Origin: Superficieibacter electus
GTDB lineage: Bacteria > Pseudomonadota > Gammaproteobacteria > Enterobacterales > Enterobacteriaceae
Direction of reading: 5' to 3'
DNA length: 64,000 nt
Assembly (NCBI RefSeq): GCF_002915575.1
Contig: NZ_PQGD01000009.1
Location: 124,001 to 188,000, forward strand
Shown: one piece after another, positions 9,372 to 20,499 of the stretch
How the letters are laid out: the number at the start of each line of letters is the position of its first letter
Numbering within the stretch: the stretch's first letter is position 1
Program-made: the position numbers and the translations under genes
Notes under the pieces: model-generated
Databases searched by the model: none
What the model was told of the DNA's origin: nothing
Seen by the model: the letters and a program-made list of their open reading frames with translations, nothing else

Positions 9372-11405
9372 ATGAAATTCGCCGCACTGATAGCGCTGCT
9401 GCTTCCCGGCATGGCATCTGCCGCCTGGAATGCCCCCGGATTCCGGACGTTTGCCCCAGCAAGCACGGGAAAATTTGTCAGCCAGGCTGCACTCAAGAAG
9501 GGTACGCGCCCTTTGACGTTAAATTTTGACCAACAGTGCTGGCAACCCGCCGGGGCGATTAAACTCAACCAGATGCTGTCGCTTAAACCCTGTAGCGGCG
9601 ATGCGCCGCAGTGGCGTCTGTTCCGCGACGGCGACTATCAGCTTGAAATCGATACCCGCTCCGGTACGCCGACTCTGACCATCCGCATACACAATGCCAC
9701 GCAGGAAAATCGCGCCGCCGTTATCCGCCAGTGTCCAGAGTGGGATAGTAAACCTTTGACTCTGGATGTCAGCCAGACTTTTCCGGAAGGCAGTGTCGTG
9801 CGCGATTTTTATAGCCAGCAAACAGCGACCGTACGGGAGGGTAAAATTACCTTTTTACCCGCGGCTGAAAGCCATGGTCTGCTACTGCTTGAACGCGCTG
9901 AAACCGATGCGCCGGCAGCGTTTACATGGCATAACGCCACTGTCTATTTCGTGCTAACCGACCGCTTCGTCAACGGTGATCCGACCAACGATAACAGTTA
10001 TGGCCGGCATAAAGACGGCATGGAAGAAATCGGTACTTTCCACGGTGGCGACCTGAAAGGATTGACCAACAAGCTGGACTATCTGCAGCAGCTCGGCGTT
10101 AACGCGCTGTGGATAAGTTCTCCGCTTGAGCAGATCCACGGCTGGGTGGGCGGCGGTACAAAAGGCGATTTCCCCCATTATGCCTACCATGGTTATTACA
10201 CTCAGGACTGGACCCGGCTGGATGCCAACATGGGGAATGAGTCGGATCTGCACCAGTTGGTAGATGAAGCGCATAAGCGCGGCATTCGTGTTCTGTTTGA
10301 TGTGGTGATGAACCATACTGGCTATGCGACGCTCGCGGACATGCAGGAGTACCAGTTTGGTGCACTTTATCTTAAAGGCGACGAGCTGAAGAAAACGCTG
10401 GGCGAGCGCTGGACCGACTGGAAACCCGCCGCCGGACAAAGCTGGCATAGTTTCAATGACTATATTAATTTCAGCGACAAGACGGCGTGGGATAAATGGT
10501 GGGGCAAGAACTGGGTCCGCACCGACATCGGCGATTATGACAATCCTGGTTTTGACGATCTGACCATGTCGTTGGCTTTTCTGCCCGATTTAAAAACCGA
10601 ATCCACTACCCCGTCCGGTTTGCCGGTGTTTTATCAGCACAAGCCCGACACGCACGCGAAAGCCATTGCGGACTATACGCCGCGTGATTATCTCACCCAC
10701 TGGTTAAGCCAGTGGGTACGTGATTACGGTATCGACGGCTTCCGGGTCGATACCGCAAAGCATGTTGAAATGGCGGGCTGGCAACAGCTTAAAAATCAGG
10801 CAAGCGTTGCGCTCACGGCATGGAAAGCAGCAAATCCAGACAAAGCGCTGGATGATGCTCCATTCTGGATGACGGGTGAATCCTGGGGTCATGGCGTAAT
10901 GCAGAGCGAGTATTACCGCCACGGATTTGATGCAATGATCAACTTTGATTATCAGGAGCAAGCCGCAGGCGCAGTTGATTGTCTGGCGAATATCGATCCC
11001 ATCTGGCAGCAAATGGCCGACAAACTTCAAGATTTTAATGTGCTTAGCTACCTTTCTTCCCACGATACTCGTCTGTTCCGTGAGGGCGGTAGTCGGGCTG
11101 CAGAACTGCTATTACTGGCCCCGGGTGCGGTACAAATTTTCTATGGCGATGAATCCGCGCGGCCTTTTGGTCCCACCGGCTCCGATCCGCTGCAGGGCAC
11201 GCGCTCGCAGATGAACTGGCAGGATATCGCCGCAAACGCCTCACAAACGGTGGCGCACTGGCAAAAACTGGGACAGTTCCGCGCCCGTCATCCGGCGATT
11301 GGCGAAGGGAAACACACCACGCTAACGCTGGCCCAGGGATACGGATTTATCCGCCAGAAAGGCAACGATACCGTAATGATCGTCTGGGCAGGTAAGGAGA
11401 AGTAA
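9372..11405 (+). CDS. malS: Periplasmic alpha-amylase MalS
   Basis: Endo-acting periplasmic alpha-amylase that cuts maltodextrins, releasing mainly maltohexaose that enters the maltose system. It is 677 residues with a signal peptide (MKFAALIALLLPGMASA). The GH13 catalytic barrel starts near residue 190 (VYFVLTDRFVNGDP) and carries the conserved regions DVVMNHTG, DGFRVDTAKHVE (nucleophile Asp), TGESWG (acid Glu) and LSSHDTRL. Length and position match E. coli. A palindrome follows the stop. Confidence 0.96.
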   Translation: MKFAALIALLLPGMASAAWNAPGFRTFAPASTGKFVSQAALKKGTRPLTLNFDQQCWQPAGAIKLNQMLSLKPCSGDAPQWRLFRDGDYQLEIDTRSGTPTLTIRIHNATQENRAAVIRQCPEWDSKPLTLDVSQTFPEGSVVRDFYSQQTATVREGKITFLPAAESHGLLLLERAETDAPAAFTWHNATVYFVLTDRFVNGDPTNDNSYGRHKDGMEEIGTFHGGDLKGLTNKLDYLQQLGVNALWISSPLEQIHGWVGGGTKGDFPHYAYHGYYTQDWTRLDANMGNESDLHQLVDEAHKRGIRVLFDVVMNHTGYATLADMQEYQFGALYLKGDELKKTLGERWTDWKPAAGQSWHSFNDYINFSDKTAWDKWWGKNWVRTDIGDYDNPGFDDLTMSLAFLPDLKTESTTPSGLPVFYQHKPDTHAKAIADYTPRDYLTHWLSQWVRDYGIDGFRVDTAKHVEMAGWQQLKNQASVALTAWKAANPDKALDDAPFWMTGESWGHGVMQSEYYRHGFDAMINFDYQEQAAGAVDCLANIDPIWQQMADKLQDFNVLSYLSSHDTRLFREGGSRAAELLLLAPGAVQIFYGDESARPFGPTGSDPLQGTRSQMNWQDIAANASQTVAHWQKLGQFRARHPAIGEGKHTTLTLAQGYGFIRQKGNDTVMIVWAGKEK

Positions 11406-11416
11406 ACATTTCATGG

Positions 11417-11439
11417 CGCGGAAGGCTCGCCCTTCCGCG
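11417..11439. other. Hairpin after malS
   Basis: CGCGGAAGG, loop CTCGC, CCTTCCGCG, 12 bases after the malS stop. The stem is strong but no T-run follows, so termination here is uncertain. Confidence 0.5.
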
Positions 11440-11571
11440 TCAGCATAAAAAACTATCTGCTCAGTAAATTTGCGTTAAAAACACCGCCCGACTTTTTTTT
11501 CCCCGATTTGCACCGCGTCACCGGGCGCGTTATCGTTACCTTCTTTCCCACAGGCCCGACAGATTTACGTT

Positions 11572-12822
11572 ATGACATTTTCCCTTTTCGGCGACAAATT
11601 TACCCGCCACTCAGGCATTACCCGTCTGATGGAGGACCTCAACGACGGTTTACGCACGCCAGGCGCTATCATGCTGGGCGGCGGCAATCCGGCACAGATC
11701 CCGGCGATGACAGATTACTTTCATCAGCTACTTGCCGACATGCTGGCAAACGGCAACGCTACGGATGCGCTGTGCAATTACGATGGACCACAGGGTAAAA
11801 GCGAATTGCTGAAACTGCTGGCAGATATGCTGCGGGAAACGCTGGGTTGGGATATTGAACCGCAGAATATTGCGCTAACAAACGGCAGTCAGAGCGCGTT
11901 TTTCTACTTATTTAACCTGTTTGCCGGACGACGCGCCGACGGTACCACGCGCAAAGTGCTTTTTCCGCTGGCACCGGAGTATATCGGCTACGCCGACGCG
12001 GGTCTGGAAGAAGATCTGTTCGTCTCCGCGCGCCCCAATATCGAACTGCTGCCAGAAGGCCAGTTTAAATATCACGTTGATTTCGAACATCTGCATGTAG
12101 GCGAAGACACCGGAATGATCTGCGTCTCGCGACCGACCAATCCGACCGGCAACGTCATTACCGATGATGAACTAATGAAGCTGGATGTGCTGGCAAACCA
12201 GCACGGCATCCCGCTGGTGATTGACAATGCCTACGGCGTTCCCTTCCCCGGCATTATTTTCAGCGATGCGCGTCCGCTGTGGAACCCGAACATCGTCCTG
12301 TGCATGAGCCTCTCCAAACTCGGCCTGCCGGGCAGCCGTTGCGGGATCATCATCGCAAATGAAAAAATCATTTCCGCCATTACCAACATGAACGGCATCA
12401 TCAGCCTGGCACCCGGCGGTATGGGACCGGCCATGATGAGCGAGATGATCAGGCGCAACGATTTACTGCGCCTGTCAGAAACGGTCATCAAACCGTTTTA
12501 TTATCAGCGCGTGCAGGAAACGGTTGCGATTATCCGCCGCTATCTGCCGGAGGAGCGCTGCCTCATCCACAAGCCGGAAGGGGCGATTTTCCTCTGGCTG
12601 TGGTTTAAAGATCTGCCCATCTCCACGGAACTACTGTACCAGCGGCTGAAAAAGCGTGGCGTACTGATGGTGCCCGGCGACTATTTCTTCCCCGGTCTCG
12701 ACAAACCCTGGCCGCACACCCACCAGTGTATGCGGATGAACTACGTCCCTGACCCGGAAAAAATCGAAGCCGGGGTAAAAATCCTTGCCGACGAGATCGA
12801 GCGCGCCTGGCTGGAAGGGTAA
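11572..12822 (+). CDS. avtA: Valine-pyruvate aminotransferase AvtA
   Basis: Cytoplasmic PLP enzyme (transaminase C) that interconverts valine plus pyruvate with 2-ketoisovalerate plus alanine. It has 416 residues. The PLP lysine lies in CMSLSKLGLPGSRCGI, and the conserved SRPTNPTGNV and DNAYGVPFPG stretches are present. Order malS-avtA-ysaA is as in E. coli. Its last 82 bases overlap the 3' end of ysaA on the other strand. Confidence 0.96.
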   Translation: MTFSLFGDKFTRHSGITRLMEDLNDGLRTPGAIMLGGGNPAQIPAMTDYFHQLLADMLANGNATDALCNYDGPQGKSELLKLLADMLRETLGWDIEPQNIALTNGSQSAFFYLFNLFAGRRADGTTRKVLFPLAPEYIGYADAGLEEDLFVSARPNIELLPEGQFKYHVDFEHLHVGEDTGMICVSRPTNPTGNVITDDELMKLDVLANQHGIPLVIDNAYGVPFPGIIFSDARPLWNPNIVLCMSLSKLGLPGSRCGIIIANEKIISAITNMNGIISLAPGGMGPAMMSEMIRRNDLLRLSETVIKPFYYQRVQETVAIIRRYLPEERCLIHKPEGAIFLWLWFKDLPISTELLYQRLKKRGVLMVPGDYFFPGLDKPWPHTHQCMRMNYVPDPEKIEAGVKILADEIERAWLEG

Positions 12823-13295
12823 ATACCGCGCGGCGTATGCAGGCGCGCGCGTTGCAATTTTTCCGGATCGAGACATTCAAGCGCCTGCGTCGGGCAGGCG
12901 TCAACACAGGCTGGCCCACCGTCGCGATGCTGGCACAGATCGCATTTCAGCGCCTCAGCGCCTTGTGCTGACTTCACCACCTGCATTGCGCCAAATGGAC
13001 AGGCCACCATGCAACTCTTACAGCCAATACAGCGGCTTTGCTCGACCAGAATGGCCCCGCTGCCGCGGCGTATTGCATGGGTGGGGCACACTCTGGCGCA
13101 AGGGGCATCTTCGCAATGGCGACAGGTGAGCGCCGTAGAAAACGTGTCGGCTTTAATCACGCGGATGCGCGGTGCGAATGCTGTTGCGCTTAACGCGGCA
13201 CAATCCTGCTGTTCCTGATGCGACACTACGCAGGCCACTTCACAGGTGCGGCAGCCGATACACCTGGTCGCATCGGCGCGAATAAATCGGTTCAT
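12741..13295 (-). CDS. ysaA: YsaA, HydN-like 4Fe-4S ferredoxin protein
   Basis: Probable small electron-transfer subunit with four Fe-S cysteine groups: CIGCRTCEVAC near the N-terminus, CRHCEDAPCARVC, CIGCKSCMVACPFG and CDLCQHRDGGPACVDACP. This is the pattern of HydN/FdhB-type subunits holding four 4Fe-4S clusters. Residues 1 to about 157 align with the E. coli protein; the last 25-30 residues are encoded antisense to avtA and look unlike the family, because no stop occurs in frame until inside avtA. Partner enzyme unknown; none is encoded nearby. Confidence 0.85.
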   Translation of the reverse strand: MNRFIRADATRCIGCRTCEVACVVSHQEQQDCAALSATAFAPRIRVIKADTFSTALTCRHCEDAPCARVCPTHAIRRGSGAILVEQSRCIGCKSCMVACPFGAMQVVKSAQGAEALKCDLCQHRDGGPACVDACPTQALECLDPEKLQRARLHTPRGIYPSSQARSISSARIFTPASIFSGSGT

Positions 13296-13384
13296 GCCCT
13301 TCTCCGGCAGAAAAAAAAGCAGAGTGCCAGAGAAGGTGGCTTCAATGCTTTGATCCCGCGCGGGAAAGCAGGCAGATTGGTCAG

Positions 13385-13405
13385 ATGCCAGAAAAACTCT
13401 GGCAT
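13385..13405 (-). terminator. Hairpin after yiaJ
   Basis: ATGCCAGA, loop AAAAC, TCTGGCAT, a perfect 8-bp stem 7 bases beyond the yiaJ stop. A T-rich tail is lacking, so it is a likely but weak terminator. Confidence 0.5.
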
Positions 13406-13411
13406 TGTGCT

Positions 13412-14227
13412 TTAATCACGCACGCTGAAACCCAGTTCATTTGAAATAGCCAGCGCCGTCTCTCGCAGCGGGGTAAGCAAATTCTTCTCGCCTATCTGCT
13501 TGAGGCGCGAAGTCGACAGCGAAATCGAAATGGCATACGGTACGCGGCGGTGGATATCAAACACCGGCACGGCAATGCACGACACGCCCAGCTCATTCTC
13601 TTCCCGATCCATCGCCATGCTGCTCTCACGGATTTGCGCCAGCTCATCATACATCGCCGGCAGGCCGGTGATGGTATTACGGGTAAGCGGCTGGATCGTA
13701 TCCTGATGGCTCTGCCAGTAGGTTTCCACATAATCGGGATGGCCGAACGCCATGTAAATCTTTCCCATCGCCGAGCAGTAGAGCGGCATATGCTGACCGA
13801 TATACGCGCGGGTGCGCAGCATGCCGGTCGTCGGCTCCAGCTTGTAAATCAAAATCGCGTGATCGTCTTCGCGGCTGGAGAAGTTAATGGTCTCTCCGGT
13901 CGCCAGATTTAGCGCCTCAAGATGCGGCGCGGCAACATGAATAATATTCAGCGACGTCAGCGCCTTCTGCCCCACCGCAATAAATTTGGTGGTCAGACGA
14001 TAGCTGCCCGCCGCAGGCGCGGGTGTCACATAGCCGCAGGACTGCAACCCTTGCAGCAGGCGGTGAACGGTACTTTTATTCAGCCCGGCCAGTTCAGAAA
14101 GATGGGCCAGTGGACACCCGTTCGGATAGTTACTGAGGATCTCAATCAGCATTAAGCCGCGAAACAGGCTCTGGCTTCCGGCGGGCCTTTCTTTGTCCTG
14201 CATGACATCGCTCTCTTTCGTACTCAT
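13412..14227 (-). CDS. yiaJ: IclR-family repressor YiaJ of the yia operon
   Basis: Represses the yiaK-sgbE operon. The start at 14227 (MSTKESDVMQDKERPAGSQS) has GGAG upstream and yields 271 residues; a longer in-frame extension has no homology support. An N-terminal winged helix-turn-helix (LAHLSELAGLNKSTVHRLLQGLQSCGYV appears in two parts around residues 35-65) is followed by the IclR effector domain. It is divergent from yiaK with 228 bases between them, containing three inverted repeats that could be its operators. Confidence 0.94.
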   Translation of the reverse strand: MSTKESDVMQDKERPAGSQSLFRGLMLIEILSNYPNGCPLAHLSELAGLNKSTVHRLLQGLQSCGYVTPAPAAGSYRLTTKFIAVGQKALTSLNIIHVAAPHLEALNLATGETINFSSREDDHAILIYKLEPTTGMLRTRAYIGQHMPLYCSAMGKIYMAFGHPDYVETYWQSHQDTIQPLTRNTITGLPAMYDELAQIRESSMAMDREENELGVSCIAVPVFDIHRRVPYAISISLSTSRLKQIGEKNLLTPLRETALAISNELGFSVRD

Positions 14228-14455
14228 TGCTTTCTCGCTCCTTTTTATCGCGCCCTGATGGTAGCGCAAAGTGTGGTTTAGTTCACGATCTGAACTGAAA
14301 AAATACAACCTGTTGTTTTTTAACATTTTAAAAAACAGGCTACCCGGTTGATCTGTTAAATATTGATCGTTATATTTGAAATCAGATTTCGCATAGTGAA
14401 ATTTAAAGCTAAAAAAGCACTCAACAGATTACGCAAAAGCGGGAGAAAAAGAGCC
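14228..14455. promoter_or_regulatory. yiaJ-yiaK divergent operator region
   Basis: Three inverted repeats: AGTTCA-N5-TGAACT at 14280-14296; an imperfect long arm pair CCTGTT...AACAGG at 14309-14339, A/T-rich inside; and GAAATC-A-GATTTC at 14378-14390, followed by a further GAAATTT. The last resembles the AT-rich palindromes bound by IclR-type proteins. In E. coli this region also responds to CRP and IHF; I did not find a clear CRP consensus. Confidence 0.6.
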
Positions 14456-15929
<1,474 letters not shown>

Positions 15930-15973
15930 TTACTTGCATATTTATCCAACCCGATAAATATCAGGAGCATAAT

Positions 15974-16906
15974 ATGAAAAATTATAACGCCGGTTATATT
16001 ATCGGCGCGTATCCCTGCGCGCCGTCGTTTCACCAGAAAAGTGAAGAGGAAGAGAGCGCCTTCTGGCGACAACTTGCCGACACTGCCGGTATTCGTGGGC
16101 TGGAACAGCCGTGCCTAGAAAACCTGCATCCTTATGGCGATGAGTGGCTGTGGAAGCATACGCCCGGCGAATGGCAGATCGTGGTCACCGCCATTATGGA
16201 AACCATGCGCCGTCGCGGGATCAACGGCGGGTTCGGCCTCGCCTCCAGTGATGAAACCCAGCGCCGGTCCTGCGTGGATTACTACCGTCACCTGCAACAG
16301 AAAATTGCCGCCGTTAACGCCCGACACAGCGGCAAAGTGATCGCCCTGGAAATCCAGGCGGCACCGCTGGCGGGTAATGCGGATGTCGCTCAGGCCACTG
16401 ACGCGTTTGCGCGCTCAATAAAAGAGATCGCCAGTTGGGACTGGTCATGCCGTCTGGTGCTGGAACATTGCGATGCCATGACGCAGACCGCGCCGCGCAA
16501 GGGATTCCTGCCGCTGGAAAATGTACTGGATGTCCTCAGTGGCTACGATATCAGCGTGTGCATTAACTGGGCGCGTTCGGCAATTGAAGGCCGCAATGTA
16601 ACGCTGCCGCTGACGCATACGCAGCAGGTAACACAGGCCGGGAAACTGGGCGCGCTGATGTTCTCCGGGACCACACAGACAGGCGATTACGGCGAGTGGC
16701 AGGATTTACATGCCCCCTTCGCGCCTTTCTGCGAAGAAAGTTTACTGACGGCGGATCGCACGCGTGAATTATTTAATGCGGCCGACGCAGCAACTCTGCA
16801 CTTTGCCGGTATCAAACTGCTTGAAATAAATGCTAATGCTGATGTCGGGCATCGCGTTGCGATTTTACGCAATGGCATAGATGCAATGAACTCAGCAACA
16901 AAATAA
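15974..16906 (+). CDS. yiaX1: YiaX1, DUF4862-type protein of the ascorbate operon
   Basis: A 310-residue cytoplasmic protein in the position of yiaX1 in the Klebsiella yiaKLX1X2PQRS operon, where the operon supports aerobic L-ascorbate use. E. coli has TRAP genes yiaMNO here instead. Acidic motifs at strand-end-like places ([27 protein letters not shown]) resemble a xylose-isomerase-like TIM barrel with a metal site; this is my reading, not an established activity. No signal peptide or membrane segment. Forty-four bases after yiaL, 55 before yiaX2. Confidence 0.8.
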   Translation: MKNYNAGYIIGAYPCAPSFHQKSEEEESAFWRQLADTAGIRGLEQPCLENLHPYGDEWLWKHTPGEWQIVVTAIMETMRRRGINGGFGLASSDETQRRSCVDYYRHLQQKIAAVNARHSGKVIALEIQAAPLAGNADVAQATDAFARSIKEIASWDWSCRLVLEHCDAMTQTAPRKGFLPLENVLDVLSGYDISVCINWARSAIEGRNVTLPLTHTQQVTQAGKLGALMFSGTTQTGDYGEWQDLHAPFAPFCEESLLTADRTRELFNAADAATLHFAGIKLLEINANADVGHRVAILRNGIDAMNSATK

Positions 16907-16961
16907 CAATTAATAGTGCGCCATTACACCAGAACAAATACTTTTTTATGAGACAACCATC

Positions 16962-18281
16962 ATGAATACTTTATCTGGCTCTACACACGCGGGTATTCCG
17001 CATCAACGCTGGCTCAGAATAATTCCACCGATTCTTATCGCCTGTATTATTTCGTATATGGACCGGGTTAATATCGCCTTCGCCATGCCCGGCGGGATGG
17101 ATGAAGAACTGGGCATTTCCGCGACCATGGCCGGTCTGGCGGGCGGCATCTTCTTTATTGGCTATCTGTTCCTACAGGTGCCGGGCGGTAAAATCGCCGT
17201 TCACGGTAGCGGCAAGAAATTTATCGGCTGGTCGCTGGTCGCCTGGGCCGTTATCTCCGTGCTGACGGGGCTTATCACCAATCAGTATCAGCTACTGGTG
17301 CTGCGTTTCCTGCTCGGGGTTGCTGAAGGCGGGATGCTGCCCGTGGTGCTCACCATGATCAGCAACTGGTTCCCGGATGCCGAACGCGGGCGCGCAAATG
17401 CCATTGTGATTATGTTCGTTCCCATCGCCGGGATCATTACCGCCCCGCTCTCCGGGTGGATCATCACCGTGCTGGACTGGCGCTGGCTGTTCATCATCGA
17501 AGGTCTGCTCTCTGTGGTGGTTCTGGTGCTGTGGGCATACACCGTTTATGACCGTCCGCAGGAAGCACGCTGGATTTCCGAGGCCGAGAAAAACTATCTG
17601 GTAGAAACGCTGGCCGCAGAACAGCAGGCCATTGTCGGCAAAGAAGTTAAAAACGCCTCGCTTAGCGCGGTGCTGTCCGACAAAACTATGTGGCAGTTGA
17701 TTGCGCTGAATTTCTTTTATCAGACCGGCATTTACGGTTACACCTTGTGGCTTCCCACCATCCTGAAAGAGCTGACGCACACCAGCATTGGCCAGGTGGG
17801 AATGCTGGCCGTGCTGCCCTACGTCGGCGCGATTGCCGGTATGTTCCTCTTTTCCTCCCTCTCCGATCGCACCGGCAAACGCAAACTGTTCGTTTCCCTG
17901 CCGCTGATTGGTTTTGCGTTGTGCATGTTCCTGTCCGTCACGTTGAAAGCGCATATCTGGCTTTCTTACGCGGCACTGGTCGGCTGCGGCTTCTTTCTGC
18001 AATCCGCCGCAGGCGTGTTCTGGACTATTCCGGCGCGGCTTTTTAGCGCGGAAATGGCCGGTGGCGCACGCGGCGTGATTAACGCACTCGGTAATCTCGG
18101 CGGCTTCTGCGGACCTTATGCGGTCGGCGTGCTAATCACGCTGTACAGCAAAGATGCGGGCGTGTACTGCCTTGCCATCTCTCTGGCGCTGGCGGCCCTG
18201 ATGGCGCTGCTGCTGCCCGCGAAATGCGACGCCAGGGCCGAAAATCCCCGTCCGATAAACCCGCGTAAACGCGAAGCATGA
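16962..18281 (+). CDS. yiaX2: YiaX2, MFS anion:cation symporter family transporter
   Basis: A 439-residue inner-membrane protein with 12 predicted hydrophobic segments. MFS signatures are seen: SYMDRVNIAFAMPGG in the first segment pair, the loop GSGKKFIGWS, and SDRTGKRKLF between helices 8 and 9. It fits the ACS family (glucarate, galactonate and tartrate transporters). In the Klebsiella-type operon YiaX2 takes the transport role of the YiaMNO TRAP system, probably moving ascorbate or diketogulonate. The start is ATG with an adjacent weak ribosome site. A REP element separates it from lyxK. Confidence 0.88.
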   Translation: MNTLSGSTHAGIPHQRWLRIIPPILIACIISYMDRVNIAFAMPGGMDEELGISATMAGLAGGIFFIGYLFLQVPGGKIAVHGSGKKFIGWSLVAWAVISVLTGLITNQYQLLVLRFLLGVAEGGMLPVVLTMISNWFPDAERGRANAIVIMFVPIAGIITAPLSGWIITVLDWRWLFIIEGLLSVVVLVLWAYTVYDRPQEARWISEAEKNYLVETLAAEQQAIVGKEVKNASLSAVLSDKTMWQLIALNFFYQTGIYGYTLWLPTILKELTHTSIGQVGMLAVLPYVGAIAGMFLFSSLSDRTGKRKLFVSLPLIGFALCMFLSVTLKAHIWLSYAALVGCGFFLQSAAGVFWTIPARLFSAEMAGGARGVINALGNLGGFCGPYAVGVLITLYSKDAGVYCLAISLALAALMALLLPAKCDARAENPRPINPRKREA

Positions 18282-18293
18282 CGGCAACAATCT

Positions 18294-18323
18294 GTAGCCC
18301 CGGTAAGCGGAGCGCCACCGGGG
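18294..18323. repeat. REP element inside the yia operon
   Basis: GTAGCCCCGGTAAGCGGAGC followed by GCCACCGGGG, a REP-type palindrome placed between yiaX2 (stop 18281) and lyxK (start 18341). It is the only long interruption within the tightly packed second half of the operon. Confidence 0.8.
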
Positions 18324-18340
18324 AAAATGAGAAGATAAAA

Positions 18341-19846
18341 ATGAGTGAAAGAGACACCTTCTGGTTGGGTATCGACTGCGGTGGTACCTATCTGAAAGCC
18401 GGGTTATACGATCGTCTGGGCAGGGAGCACGGCATCGCGCGTCAGGCGCTACGCACATTAAGCCCGCAGCCCGGTTACGCCGAACGGGATATGTCCGCCC
18501 TGTGGCAACATTGCGCGACCACCATTGCCCGTCTGTTACTCAAAACGGGTGTCACGGGCCGGCAGATTCAGGGGGTGGGGATTTCAGCCCAGGGTAAAGG
18601 TCTGTTCCTGCTGGATAAAAACGATAATCCGCTGGGCAACGCCATTCTCTCCTCCGATCGCCGGGCGCTGGACATCGTCCGCCGCTGGCAGCGGGAGGGC
18701 ATCCCGCAACAGCTTTATCCGCATACCCGCCAGACCCTGTGGACCGGGCATCCGGTATCACTGCTGCGCTGGATCAAAGAGCATGAACCGCAGCGTTATG
18801 CCCGGATCGGCAGCGTAATGATGGGGCACGATTATCTGCGCTGGTGCCTGACCGGCGTGAAGGGCGCGGAAGAGAGCAATATCTCGGAATCCAATCTTTA
18901 TAACATGCATGACGGGTGCTATGACCCGAAGCTGACCCGCTGGCTGGGCATTAATGATATTGACGATGCCCTGCCGCCGATCGTCGGCTCAACCGAAATA
19001 TGCGGGGAAATCACCGCTCAGGCAGCCGCCATTACCGGTCTCGCGGCGGGAACTCCCGTCGTGGGCGGCCTGTTTGATGTGGTTTCTACCGCACTCTGTG
19101 CGGGGCTTCACGATGAATACACTCTCAATGCAGTGATGGGCACCTGGGCCGTCACCAGCGGCATCGCCAGCGAACTGCGCACTAACGAAGTACATCCCTT
19201 TGTTTATGGTCGCTATGCCACACCGGACCAGTACATCGTGCATGAAGCCAGCCCGACCTCTTCCGGGAATCTGGAATGGCTGACCGCCCAGTGGGGCGAT
19301 ATTTCGTTTGAGGAGATCAACCAGAGCGTCGCCGCCCTGCCGAAAGCGGGCAGCGATCTGTTCTTCCTGCCTTTTCTCTACGGCAGCAATGCCGGGCTGG
19401 ACATGACCTGCGGATTCTACGGCATGCAGGCGATGCATACCCGGGCGCACCTGCTGCAGGCGGTTTTTGAAGGGGTGGTGTTCAGTCATATGACTCACCT
19501 CAACCGGATGCGCGAACGCTTTCGCGACGTCCGCACCCTGCGTGTTACCGGCGGCCCGGCCCACTCTGACGTCTGGATGCAGATGCTGGCCGATGTCAGC
19601 GGCCTGCCGCTTGAACTGCCGCAAATTGAAGAAACTGGCTGTTTTGGAGCCGCGCTGGCAGCGCAGGTCGGAACCGGCGCATTTGCCAGCATTCATGATG
19701 CCCAGCGCTTGCTGAGCCGGGACTTACGCACCATCACGCCCGATGCCGCAGCGCATACCCGCTACCAGCAAAAATACCAGCGTTACCAGATTCTGATTGA
19801 AGCACTTCAGGGCTTTCATGCCCGTATTAAGGAGCACAACTTATGA
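18341..19846 (+). CDS. lyxK: L-xylulose / 3-keto-L-gulonate kinase LyxK (YiaP)
   Basis: FGGY-family carbohydrate kinase that phosphorylates 3-keto-L-gulonate (and L-xylulose). From the ATG at 18341 (MSERDTFWLGIDCGGTYLKAG) it has 501 residues, close to E. coli LyxK (498). Motifs: N-terminal phosphate loop LGIDCGGTYLKAGLYD, GISAQGKGLFLLDKND, and the C-terminal RVTGGPAHSDVWMQMLADV signature. An upstream in-frame start would run through the REP and is rejected. The stop overlaps the sgbH start by 4 bases. Confidence 0.95.
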   Translation: MSERDTFWLGIDCGGTYLKAGLYDRLGREHGIARQALRTLSPQPGYAERDMSALWQHCATTIARLLLKTGVTGRQIQGVGISAQGKGLFLLDKNDNPLGNAILSSDRRALDIVRRWQREGIPQQLYPHTRQTLWTGHPVSLLRWIKEHEPQRYARIGSVMMGHDYLRWCLTGVKGAEESNISESNLYNMHDGCYDPKLTRWLGINDIDDALPPIVGSTEICGEITAQAAAITGLAAGTPVVGGLFDVVSTALCAGLHDEYTLNAVMGTWAVTSGIASELRTNEVHPFVYGRYATPDQYIVHEASPTSSGNLEWLTAQWGDISFEEINQSVAALPKAGSDLFFLPFLYGSNAGLDMTCGFYGMQAMHTRAHLLQAVFEGVVFSHMTHLNRMRERFRDVRTLRVTGGPAHSDVWMQMLADVSGLPLELPQIEETGCFGAALAAQVGTGAFASIHDAQRLLSRDLRTITPDAAAHTRYQQKYQRYQILIEALQGFHARIKEHNL

Positions 19847-20499
19847 GCCGCCCTCTTTTGCAACTGGCCCTCGACCACACGCGCCTTGCTGACGCACAGC
19901 GCGACGTCAGTCTGCTAAAAAACCATGTCGATATCATCGAAGCCGGCACCATTCTCTGCCTGACGGAAGGCCTTGCTGCCGTCAGGGCGCTGCGTGAACA
20001 GTGTCCTGAGAAGATCGTCGTTGCCGACTGGAAAGTCGCCGACGCGGGAGAAACGCTGGCGCAGCAGGCGTTCGACGCCGGGGCCAACTGGATGACCATT
20101 ATTTGCGCCGCGCCACTCGCCACCATTGAAAAAGGCCATGCTGTCGCTCAGGCGCGCGGCGGAGAAATTCAGATCGAACTGTTCGGCAACTGGACGCTGA
20201 ACGATGCCCGCGACTGGTACAACACTGGCGTTCGCCAGGCGATTTATCACCGGGGACGCGACGCGCAGGCCAGCGGCCAGCAGTGGGGAGATGCCGATCT
20301 GGCGCGGATGAAAGCGCTCTCTGATATTGGACTTGAGCTGTCCATTACTGGCGGCATTACACCAGCCGATCTGCCGCGCTTTAAGGATATTCGCGTCAAA
20401 GCCTTCATCGCCGGACGCGCGCTGGCGGGTGCCAGCGATCCGGCGCAGGTTGCCGCAGACTTCCACGCGCAAATCCAGAACCTCTGGGGGGATCGCTAA
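19843..20499 (+). CDS. sgbH: 3-keto-L-gulonate-6-phosphate decarboxylase SgbH
   Basis: Decarboxylates 3-keto-L-gulonate 6-phosphate to L-xylulose 5-phosphate, Mg-dependent. A 218-residue TIM barrel of the orotidine-monophosphate-decarboxylase superfamily, with the D-x-K-x-x-D signature in [11 protein letters not shown] and an acidic metal residue in [11 protein letters not shown]; the phosphate loop is near [10 protein letters not shown]. Its ATG overlaps the end of lyxK and its stop overlaps the ATG of sgbU, which implies coupled translation. Confidence 0.96.
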   Translation: MSRPLLQLALDHTRLADAQRDVSLLKNHVDIIEAGTILCLTEGLAAVRALREQCPEKIVVADWKVADAGETLAQQAFDAGANWMTIICAAPLATIEKGHAVAQARGGEIQIELFGNWTLNDARDWYNTGVRQAIYHRGRDAQASGQQWGDADLARMKALSDIGLELSITGGITPADLPRFKDIRVKAFIAGRALAGASDPAQVAADFHAQIQNLWGDR

